This document shows, piece after piece, positions 1-7,318 of a stretch of 20,265 nt of DNA. Position 1 is the first letter of the stretch; each line of letters starts with the position of its first letter. The notes beneath the pieces are model-generated. The model saw only the letters and a program-made list of their open reading frames with translations, made no database searches and was not told where the DNA came from. The DNA comes from Zoopage sp. CT-All (taxonomy: Eukaryota; Zoopagomycota; Zoopagomycetes; Zoopagales; Zoopagaceae): NCBI GenBank assembly GCA_004114245.1, contig QZWS01000163.1, forward strand, positions 1-20,265, given 5' to 3'. The position numbers were made by a program, and so were the translations under genes.

Positions 1-185
1 TGAGCGAATGAGTTCTTCCAAAATTCGCGCGAGTACAGAACGGAATTGTCGTTGGCATCCGCTTCAGCACGTCCAGCTTCACCGCCTGCTGCTGAGTCAA
101 CATACACGTTTAAAAAGCCCTGTGTGAATATGGGCAAGCTTGGATGGTGCTTTTTCGGCGTCAGCCGAGAGCCGTTCAAGGGAAA
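1..185 (-). CDS. possible partial coding exon running off the left edge
   Basis: On the minus strand a stop-free frame of 61 codons runs from 185 to base 1. It follows a stop and a good splice acceptor (ttctag, ending at 186). Its last part reads like protein rather than noise, with mixed acidic and aromatic residues ending in YSREFWKNSFA at the edge. A plausible 44-nt GT-AG intron (gtacgt to ttctag, 229-186) precedes it. However, joining the best upstream frame across that intron enters a different frame, which hits a TGA before the edge, so I could not build one consistent model. No family is recognised. It may be the 5' part of a minus-strand gene whose body lies outside the window, or chance. 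Confidence is low. Confidence 0.25.
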
Positions 186-616
186 CTAGAAGCGCACGTC
201 AACGGGCTAACCAGTCGAGTCGGACGTACCAGGCGTTGCTTCGATCCAGAAATGCCAACACAGAAGACTGGAGATGGTAGAAAAGAGACGAGGCTGATGA
301 GAGGAGGGGTCGGACGCAGAAAGAGGGACGAGGTAGAGGGCACTGTGAAATGAGTAAGAGCGGAAGCGGAGGCAATAGCTGCGAGCATGGTGTAGAAGGC
401 TAGGAAGGAGAAAACGAGGGTCGGGTAGTGTAGGAACGAACGACGGCGACGACAGAGGTGGCGGAGAACGGAGGGGCGGGAGATGGGAATGGTGCAACAT
501 GCTGTTTTATCACAACGCGTTCCTTGTCAAATTGGGTCAAGGAACGCGCTGCCAATCTCCGCTTTGTCGTACAAGGACAAGTTGACACTTTAATTGTAGA
601 ACTAATGGAACAACGT
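186..616. other. no clear gene; pyrimidine/purine-skewed stretch
   Basis: About 430 bp between the left-edge fragment and the 3' end of the membrane-protein gene. The plus strand is purine-rich around 240-480 (many gagg and gaac runs), so the minus strand reads as Ser/Pro/Leu-rich low-complexity frames in all phases. None has a domain I recognise. It may hold the 3' UTR of the 617-1474 gene plus the promoter or 5' exons of a minus-strand gene leaving the window. No tRNA or repeat array was seen. Confidence 0.35.
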
Positions 617-1474
617 CTAAACAGTAAACGGCGATGGCTGCGCATTCCTGCCCCCCTGCTGCCGCAATGGCACATCGTTTCGTCGATTACCACCGCCACC
701 ACCACCGCCGCTGCCAGCTCCTGCGCTCTCCACATCCTTGTCGAATCCAGACAACGCGCCAGGCCACACAAGAACGGCGAGCCAGATGAACGCAATGATG
801 TAAGATGCCGCTGCAATGGACGGAATCCAAAAGGTCAGGGCGTAAATGAGCGCCGCAGCAAACATCAGTGTGGCAAATATGACCAGCCGCAGGAGTTGCT
901 TACGGAAGAAATCAGCATGTGCAGCACAAGACATGGAGGGCAGGCTTACACTGCGCTTGATATTGGCAACGCCTTTGCTCTCGCGAAAGTAGAACCAGCC
1001 AACAACGAATGCCTGCAGGCCAAGCGCAGCAACAATGACCCAGGACAGCGAAATATCAATCGCGGTAAAAGTTGTCGCGTCAAAAATCCCGCCCAAATAG
1101 AGCCCGATATTGACAATCAGCAAGACGGTAGCGAGCGGCACCACGATGTAAATCAGCATGGTCACTGAGCGCAGCCGCCGAGCCATCTTGTCTTCGATTT
1201 CCCATTCCAATGACCTCAGCCAAACCCGAATCAGATACGATATGCCAAGGATGAAGATGCAGTTGGAGAGTAGATAGGCCAGTTTGGAGCCAAAGATGGC
1301 GGTTTGGGAATCGCCGCCGACAAGCGCAAGAATAGCGCCGGCGAGGGAGATGGCCACGCCAACGATGAAGAAGTAGTACACCTTGATCTTTGGGTCGCGC
1401 TTGAGCGCATACAGCAGAAGGGCAAGGACGATTGCGGACGTGACAATGTTGATGATCGCGTTTACGGCCGACAT
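617..1474 (-). CDS. seven-helix integral membrane protein, unknown function
   Basis: The open frame encodes 285 residues from ATG at 1474 to the stop at 617. I count seven hydrophobic segments, beginning near residues 5, 33, 62, 107, 144, 190 and 218, then a hydrophilic, Gly-rich C-terminal tail (a run of Gly near 255-263) that is probably cytosolic. The arrangement (short N-terminus, seven helices, polar tail) is receptor- or transporter-like, but I recognise no family signature and name no function. Between helices 5 and 6 there is a likely 51-nt in-frame intron (949-899: donor gtaagc, CTGAT-like branch site, acceptor gtaag). Removing it drops 17 residues from a loop and gives 268 residues. 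The gene is in tandem with the MAPKK, whose stop lies 136 bp upstream of this start. The reading frame is reliable; the function is unknown. Confidence 0.75.
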   Translation of the reverse strand: MSAVNAIINIVTSAIVLALLLYALKRDPKIKVYYFFIVGVAISLAGAILALVGGDSQTAIFGSKLAYLLSNCIFILGISYLIRVWLRSLEWEIEDKMARRLRSVTMLIYIVVPLATVLLIVNIGLYLGGIFDATTFTAIDISLSWVIVAALGLQAFVVGWFYFRESKGVANIKRSVSLPSMSCAAHADFFRKQLLRLVIFATLMFAAALIYALTFWIPSIAAASYIIAFIWLAVLVWPGALSGFDKDVESAGAGSGGGGGGGNRRNDVPLRQQGGRNAQPSPFTV

Positions 1475-1610
1475 ATGAGTTTGGGAGGGCCGGATTTAGC
1501 ACCCGGCTTGGCACTAGCCAATGTTGCTGGGCAAGCATAAGTATATTCGCGCATCTTACAAGCTGAGGAAGATTTCAATATTTTAGGCAGCATATGATAC
1601 TTGGAAACGC

Positions 1611-2942
1611 TCACGCCCAGACTTCGCGAACCCATCGCGAGAGGTCCACTTCGACATGCATCCAGCGCTGGACGAACGGGTGCTGCAGCATCTGTGCAGG
1701 CGTCGGCCGGTATGCGGGATCCTTTATAAGGCTACGGACGATGTGAAAATAGACAGCGACGCGGTATTATGCCATACCAGCAGTGGACAAAATCGCGCAG
1801 ATCATGCGACCAGCCCTCTGTCTCGGGCAGCTCGGGAATAGGCATGCTTACGACGTAGTCAAGCAGCTCAAATGGCGCTAGTGGAGGATGGCCGGCAGGT
1901 GGAAAAGGAAATCGATTTTGAGCAATCTCGAGAATGGACAGTCCAAGACTCCAGACGTCCGATCGGACATTGTAGCCACCCCCTTTGATTCGTTCGGGCT
2001 ACCCACAGCGTCAGAAGCGACGACCGAGATCGCAGAGGCAGCTTGCCGCCATGTAGTAGCTTGTGCCCGTAAACGTCTCGGCAATGGAATTTACTAGTTC
2101 TCCGCTGACACCAAAATCGCAGAGCTTGACCTGCCCGCTGCCATTGATAAGGACCTGGCTGAATTAGAGCACATGGCAGACAACGACTGTGTACGTTGCT
2201 AGGCTTCACGTCGCGGTGTATAATTCGCCGTTGATGAAGGTATACGAGACCTTGGAGCACCGAACTGGCAATCTTGCCCAAAACACCCTCTCCAACGCGT
2301 GCTTGTCGCTCCCGCACTCTCTTGTAAATGCCGTCCAGGGATCCACCCTCACAAAACTCCATGAATATTTCAATGTCGCCCTGCTCGATATACGCGCCGT
2401 AGTACGTGACGATGTGCGGAGAATTGCATCGTCGCATGGCTCGGATCTCGCGAACGATTTGCTTCTGGACGTCGGGGTTTGGGTCCGCCAAGATGGCCTA
2501 ATTACCATGAGAAACATCAGCAGCAAACAGAGACCACCTTCTTCGCCATGATGATGCCCGTGGGCTCGTGCAGGCACTTGAAGACGGCCCCAGCGGAGCC
2601 CTCGCCCAACTTGCCAAGCATCCGCACGTCTTCGCTCTTGAGCTCGCCAACCGCAGCCACCTCGGGCGATAGCATATCATCCCCGTTGATCACAATCGCG
2701 TAGTTTTTGAGACTCGCGCTCGCGAATGCGGCGGAGATGGTGCTGCTTGGGGCATTGTCGCCATGCGATGAGCCGGGTGCTGAGCCGGGCGCCGAGCCGG
2801 GCGTGCCCTCGCAATCGCTGTTGCCCCCCGAAATACCTCCGTTGCCTAGTCCGTTCGGGAGCTGTAGGCCCGTCTTGTTGCGGTTTTTTTTGACCGGCTT
2901 GGATGCGTTGGAGCGGGCCAGCGACGCCATGGCAGCTGTCAA
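1611..2942 (-). CDS. MKK1: MAP kinase kinase of the cell-wall integrity pathway (Mkk1/Mkk2/Pek1 type)
   Basis: Five exons on the minus strand: 2942-2538, 2497-2195, 2154-2047, 1998-1778 and 1731-1611 (1158 nt, 385 residues). The kinase domain is complete: Gly-rich loop GEGSAGAV near residue 115, catalytic Lys in MAKK near 134, HRDVKPSN with Asp about 231, DFG near 249-251, and the MAPKK activation segment [10 protein letters not shown] with the dual sites S259 and T263, followed by [29 protein letters not shown] and the C-terminal VREVW are characteristic of the Mkk1/Pek1 branch, which phosphorylates the Slt2/Pmk1 MAPK, rather than the Ste7 or Pbs2 branches. The N-terminus is Ser/Gly-rich with three GSAP repeats. 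Intron 1 may end one codon differently (donor at 2537 or 2534). Intron 3 is GC-AG. The branch assignment is from remembered motifs; the MAPKK call is firm. Confidence 0.9.
1999..2046 (-). other. GC-AG intron in the MAPKK gene (48 nt)
   Basis: The exon ends ATGGCG and the intron begins gcaagc and ends gggtag. A CTGAC branch-like motif lies 11 nt before the acceptor. Splicing joins Met-Ala to Pro-Glu-Arg, rebuilding the invariant kinase MAPE(R) motif exactly. No GT lies near the junction that could keep this motif; reading through gives a stop within the intron. Confidence 0.85.
2770..2805. repeat. 12-bp tandem repeat, three copies, inside the MAPKK N-terminus
   Basis: Three copies of gagccgggYGCY lie in the coding region and encode the Gly-Ser-Ala-Pro repeats of the disordered N-terminal region of the kinase. 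Such in-frame repeats can vary in number between strains. It has no other visible role. Confidence 0.7.
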
Positions 2943-3412
2943 ATGTAATCAGAAGATTTCTCCCGATCACCGGAGGGGTGCTACTGGTTTCTCTCTCCAC
3001 CTGGGTGACGCTGCCGCACTCTGAATCTCTGTGGCGCCAATATTAGCTGTTGGCAGGAACACTCCGAGTCTGCGATATCCCTGCTGAGCTCACTCGCACT
3101 GGCTACCAACACTCACGCGTCTGGTGGTGATCGGATCGCTTTTGTCAGACAACATCGCTGCCTCGCCATCCTTGTGAGTAATACCATCAAAAGCTGACCT
3201 GGTGCGGTAACAGCATACTGATAGCTCATCATGCTCGCTTGCACATCGAGTCATTGAATGAATTGGTGCACACGCATCGTCCGCCGTCATTGAGCGCTTT
3301 GACGGACACGTATGCGCTGCGTGATGGTGAAAAGACAGGCCTCGTGGCCGGGTGCCAGTGACGGATCGCAATGACGTGGCAAATCGTCAACTTTTACTGA
3401 TAAAGGAACAAT
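2943..3412. other. intergenic: MAPKK upstream region and MINDY 3' flank
   Basis: A 470-bp gap between two minus-strand genes. It should contain the MAPKK promoter and 5' UTR (right after 2942) and the 3' UTR of the MINDY gene. I see no domain-bearing frame, tRNA or clear repeat; the short open frames here (for example 3090-3371 on the minus strand) have no protein-like features. Confidence 0.5.
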
Positions 3413-5804
3413 TTACATCAAGACACACTTCTCCTTATCGTCGTTGACACTGTTTGACTGCTGATGCCGACGATGATCGGCTTTAGTCATATGTGACTGA
3501 GGCTGCGACTGAGACTGCGGCTGCTGAGCATGCCGTTCGCCCTGAGGCTGTCGTTGCTCGTGCATTCGCCTTCGACATTCCGCTGCTTCCGCATCCTCCT
3601 GTTGCTGCAAGCTGATTGCCAATGCTAGACTATGACTGTTTCAGCAACAGGCCATTCAACGTACGGCTTACTCGGCGTCAACGTTTTGGCCGCCATCATA
3701 TGCTTCCGGCTGATGATAAACGGGGTCGTGACTCGATTCGGCAGGAATGGGTTGAAATGATGAGTCCAGTAGTAGGGATCCACGTCCATAGACGTCCATC
3801 AAGCTCTCCCAGACAACAGCACTTCGGTTGAGATACCCAGCATCCGTGACCAAGAGGTACAACTGGTCATTGGCTGGATGCTTGAATATCGTGGCAAACT
3901 AAGAAATATGGCTAAAATAGTACGCCCATATGCACATACGTGATTATTGCGGAATAGAACGCCAAGACCAGCGGTGGGAAGCGACTCTCGCAGCATATCG
4001 AGCCCGAATGAGGTCAGCTGTGACGCAGTCTGCTCCAAGAATTGCCTTGCTATGAGTGCTATTGACCATCATCACAGGAAACGGTTATTGAAGCAACGCT
4101 ACCGTCAACAATGATGTCTTGCTTGTCTGGCAACGGTGGAGATGTCTGGTCCGCTTGAGCACTGGTCTGTCTGGAGACATATGCGCTGCCAGACGGGGTT
4201 TCAATCCCAGCCCAATCTCCATGAGCTATCAGCTCCGTTACGCTATTGTAGCTCCCTCCGCAACGATCTATGAGAACACGCCAATACTCTGACAAGTCTG
4301 GATCAAGCACCCAGCCATGAGCAAGCTCGACAGCGAAAGCCTCGAAAACAGCCATGTTGTCCGAGGGAGAGAATTTTCGCGGAGACTTGAAATTAACGTC
4401 GACATCGAGACCACGAATGAGGCCAGGGAGGTGGGTGAGCGCTAGGGTGGCGGCAGCGCTACGGTCAATGGCATCCTGCACCATTCGAGGGTCGTCAACG
4501 TCCGTGTCCGTCTAAATGGGGATTGTAATGGGGATTTTCATATTTACAGCCTCACATTGGCATCTTCCATGGCAAAAAGAAGACGCTCGGCCAATAAATT
4601 GACCAGGTAATCGTTGGTAACGAATGGTCGATCCGGTGGCGTGATCTCTAAATCGCCGCGTAATATAAGAACGTTTGCTAGCCAAGGGCATAGTTAATCT
4701 ATGAGTTACGCAGCACGTTCACAAACCGATGGCGATCAATGGGCATGGTCCGTTGAGGTTCTGCGTGACAACCCGCACCTTGACTTTGCGATCTGCGTTC
4801 CACCAGTCAATGGTCTTGAGGTAGTACTTGTCGGCCTCATCATCATTGCTCATGGGCACATTTGCATCTTGAAACACGGGCGCCTTGCCTTTATCTTTAG
4901 ACACTGGTGGCGGCGGATATGCTTCCACGGCGGGTGCTGCTTGGGCGGGTGTCGATGGGTTGCGAGGAAGCATGAAAGGAATATCTTTGGCCGGCGTCTT
5001 TGGCGGTTCATCTCTAGCGTCGCATGCTGGAACCGCAGACGGGAGCAGAGTGATTGAAACAGGCTCGGCGACCTCAGCTTGGGTTGGTGTAGAAGGCGGC
5101 GACGGAAGAGCTTCCTTCTGCGCAGGAGCAAAATTAGATTGCATGGCATCGGTGTCAGCAGTAACGATGGCATTTTCAGGCGTCTGAGGCGGCGACGGAA
5201 TGGACATGGGCATGGAAGGCTGCAACACGGAGGTTGACGGCGCATTAGCCGAGGAATCAACCATAGCAAGGACGTGGATTGGCGGAGAAGGCTGCGATGA
5301 TGAGAGCACATCATGCTCGTTGGGCGAATCAAGGGAATAGGCGATGGATTCAGCGTTGGTGGGAGCAGGAGTAGTATCGGTCGGAAGGGTCGGCAACGAG
5401 ATTGGTTCAGCAGCCTGCAAGTGGGGCATGGCTTCAGCCTCCAGCAAGTTGTTAGATTCGCCTTGTACCGACACTGCGGCATCGAAGTTTGCCGAGACGG
5501 AATGACCCGAACGGTGCTGCAGCGACGGCCCGCCCGGTTGATCGGAAGCCAGGTCTACAGTCGTGCCCGTATCGGGCTTGTCCGATGCTTCCAACACCCT
5601 GACACTGCTTTCAGGTGCATTTTCCTGGAGCTGCCGCTGAAAATGCCACTTCACATGGTGATCGACAATATGCACCCCAAAAACGTCCTTCTCGCCGCTC
5701 AGCTGCACGGCGTCGATGGTGCCAAGGTTTGGGTGCGGCGCGACGAAGAGAAACTCGTCGTCCTCCGTATCGGTGGTAGCCGCGGCGGCGTTGTCGGGGT
5801 GCAT
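3413..5804 (-). CDS. MIY1: MINDY-family K48-ubiquitin deubiquitinase with C-terminal UIM-like motif and CaaX box
   Basis: Six exons on the minus strand: 5804-4727, 4677-4556, 4511-4103, 4058-3940, 3898-3672 and 3629-3413. They total 2172 nt and 723 residues; introns are 49, 44, 44, 41 and 42 nt, all GT-AG. The first about 320 residues are Pro/Ser/Thr-rich and probably disordered. The MINDY (FAM63) domain follows. TQNLNGPCPL carries the catalytic Cys (about C354) and oxyanion Gln (about Q348), then come NDYLVNLLAERLLFA, ELAHGW and CGGSYN, and FRNNH carries the catalytic His (about H576), followed by LYLLVTDAGYLNRSAVVWESL. A DADLALAISLQQQ stretch is ubiquitin-interacting-motif-like. The protein ends KCVLM, a farnesylation-type CaaX box, as is predicted for yeast homologues. 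An upstream in-frame ATG at 5888 would add 28 residues, but it overlaps the J-protein start, so I chose 5804. Confidence 0.88.
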
Positions 5805-5860
5805 GGCGAGTGGTTGGTGGGAAGCGTGACTGCACAAGCCAAAGCAGACCACGAGGGCAA
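5805..5860. promoter_or_regulatory. 56-bp divergent intergenic region (MINDY / J-protein)
   Basis: The chosen start codons of the two head-to-head genes lie only 56 bp apart, so promoters and 5' UTRs must overlap the neighbouring transcript or coding region. No TATA or CCAAT box is evident. If the upstream MINDY ATG at 5888 or the J-protein ATG at 5810 is used instead, the coding regions themselves overlap. Confidence 0.4.
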
Positions 5861-7219
5861 ATGGCCACCATCTCCGTGACTGCGCCAAGAGCCACCCGCA
5901 TGTCCGCTGTCATCGACGCCACGCGCCCGGCGCATGCCCACGTCGCCTGCGCGTCGTGCACCCAGCCGCTCGAGTTCCCCATCCCCGTGGGCCCGGCACG
6001 AGTGCGCTGCTACCACTGCAGGGTCGTGTTCGAGCACCCCGTCGCTGCGGCCGCGTCCGAGGACGCCTTCGCGGCGACGAATGGCAAGGACGAGGCGGAG
6101 GATGCGAAGCGACGCAGTGCCAGGGCGGGTGCTCGGTCGTGGGGGGGCGCCAAAGCCGGCTCGGACGAGAGCCCCGCCTCCATGGAGTACTACAACCTGC
6201 TCGAGGTGCCGGCGACCGCCACCGCAGAGGACATCAGGAAGAAGTACTATCGGCTCGCGGTCAAGTACCACCCCGACAAGAACAAGGACGCGGGGGCCGA
6301 GGAGACGTTCAAGAACATCTCCAAGGCGTACCAGGTGCTCTCGGATCCTGACTTGCGGAAGAAGTACAACATGTATGGCGAGAGCGGCGCGTCGCCCGAC
6401 GGCGGCTTCGTCGATCCCGAGGAATTCTTCCGCCAGCAGTTTGGCGGCGAGAAGTTCTTTGATCTGATCGGCAACATCTCCATCGCCCAGGACTTTTCGT
6501 CAATGATGACCAAGGACGAGATGGACGACGATCCAGAGGCGCGGGCCAAGCTCTCCGAAGCCGAACTCATCCAGCGCCGCGCCGACCGGGAGATCCAGCA
6601 GAGGAAAATCGCAGAGCAGAAGGAGAAGCTGCACAAGGAGCGCGTCGATATGCTCGCGGGCAATCTCAAGCGCAAGCTGAACGTCTGGGTGCAGTCGGAT
6701 GGGAGTCCGGATGCCCTGGCGGCGTTCACCGAGATCCAGCGAATTGAAGCAAATGATCTGCGTGGCGAGTCATACGGCGTTGAGCTACTGCATGCGATTG
6801 GGTATACATATGCGGCCAAGGCCCAGCAACATCTCGGCGGGGACTACCTTCTCGGCCTGCCAAAGTTCTTCGAGCGAGTGCGGGAGAAGTCTCACATCAT
6901 CAGCGAGACGGTCTCAACCATCCGCACGGCGGTGGATCTACAGCGCAGCTTTGCCGAGCTGCAGCAGGCAGATAAAGAGGGGAAGCTGACTGCCGAGGAG
7001 AAGGTCCAGATGGAGCAGCGCGCGACGCAGCAAGGCCTAAGGGCATTGTGGAAGGGAAGCAAGCTAGAGGTCCAGTCGGTTTTGCGCGAGGTATGCGATT
7101 TGGTGCTCGAGGAGTCGGGCGTGCCAAGGGAGCAGCTTAAGAAGCGCGCCGTGGCACTCAAGGTGATCGGCGAGGCGTACCAGGCAGTGAAGCCAGAAGG
7201 CGAGTTGGCGCAGAAATAG
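5861..7219 (+). CDS. J-domain co-chaperone with DnaJ-X domain and N-terminal zinc ribbon (Caj1/Djp1-like)
   Basis: This intronless frame encodes 452 residues from ATG 5861; in-frame ATGs at 5810 and 5900 are alternatives. Residues 30-53 form CASC...CYHC, a CxxC-x16-CxxC zinc ribbon with an LSD1-finger-like core (LEFP, VGPARVRC). After a charged linker comes a canonical J domain (about 108-175) with YYNLLEV, KKYYRLAVKYHPDKN (HPD at 137-139), ISKAYQVLSD and RKKY. This activates Hsp70 ATPase. The rest matches the DnaJ-X region of yeast Caj1 and Djp1 (GGFVDPEEFFRQQFGGEKF, then a long helical part to the end). There is no Gly/Phe region or DnaJ zinc-finger domain, so it is a class C (type III) J-protein. 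Its role is probably cytosolic or peroxisome-related protein folding or import, by family. GC content is visibly higher than in flanking genes. Confidence 0.9.
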   Translation: MATISVTAPRATRMSAVIDATRPAHAHVACASCTQPLEFPIPVGPARVRCYHCRVVFEHPVAAAASEDAFAATNGKDEAEDAKRRSARAGARSWGGAKAGSDESPASMEYYNLLEVPATATAEDIRKKYYRLAVKYHPDKNKDAGAEETFKNISKAYQVLSDPDLRKKYNMYGESGASPDGGFVDPEEFFRQQFGGEKFFDLIGNISIAQDFSSMMTKDEMDDDPEARAKLSEAELIQRRADREIQQRKIAEQKEKLHKERVDMLAGNLKRKLNVWVQSDGSPDALAAFTEIQRIEANDLRGESYGVELLHAIGYTYAAKAQQHLGGDYLLGLPKFFERVREKSHIISETVSTIRTAVDLQRSFAELQQADKEGKLTAEEKVQMEQRATQQGLRALWKGSKLEVQSVLREVCDLVLEESGVPREQLKKRAVALKVIGEAYQAVKPEGELAQK

Positions 7220-7318
7220 GACAGAGGACGTCATTTGTGTATCAGCTATTAAGTTGTGTGAATGCTGTTTCTGAAATCATGCTTCATGTGGATGCACTGA
7301 GGAAGATATGTCACCGGG

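Noticed and set aside
186-203. 18-nt GT-AG intron (gttgac to ttctag) that would join two coding-like segments at the left edge
   Set aside because: Less than half the size of any other intron here; no evidence that such short introns are spliced in this genome.
458-1168. 236-codon plus-strand open frame
   Set aside because: Antisense to the seven-helix gene; composition has no domain and the minus frame has seven clean hydrophobic segments.
2498-2534. Alternative donor gtctct for MAPKK intron 1 (37 nt)
   Set aside because: It keeps an extra Val compared with family spacing after the catalytic Lys; the donor gtggtc at 2537 fits better, though the difference is one codon and not certain.
2958-2971. 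14-nt match (ttctcccgatcacc) also found at 16820-16833, both near gene starts
   Set aside because: At this window size a single 14-nt match is expected by chance about once, and it lies on the opposite side relative to transcription at the MAPKK.
5313-5879. 188-codon plus-strand frame opposite the MINDY N-terminus
   Set aside because: No protein-like motifs; it lies over the disordered Pro-rich region where reverse frames stay open by composition.
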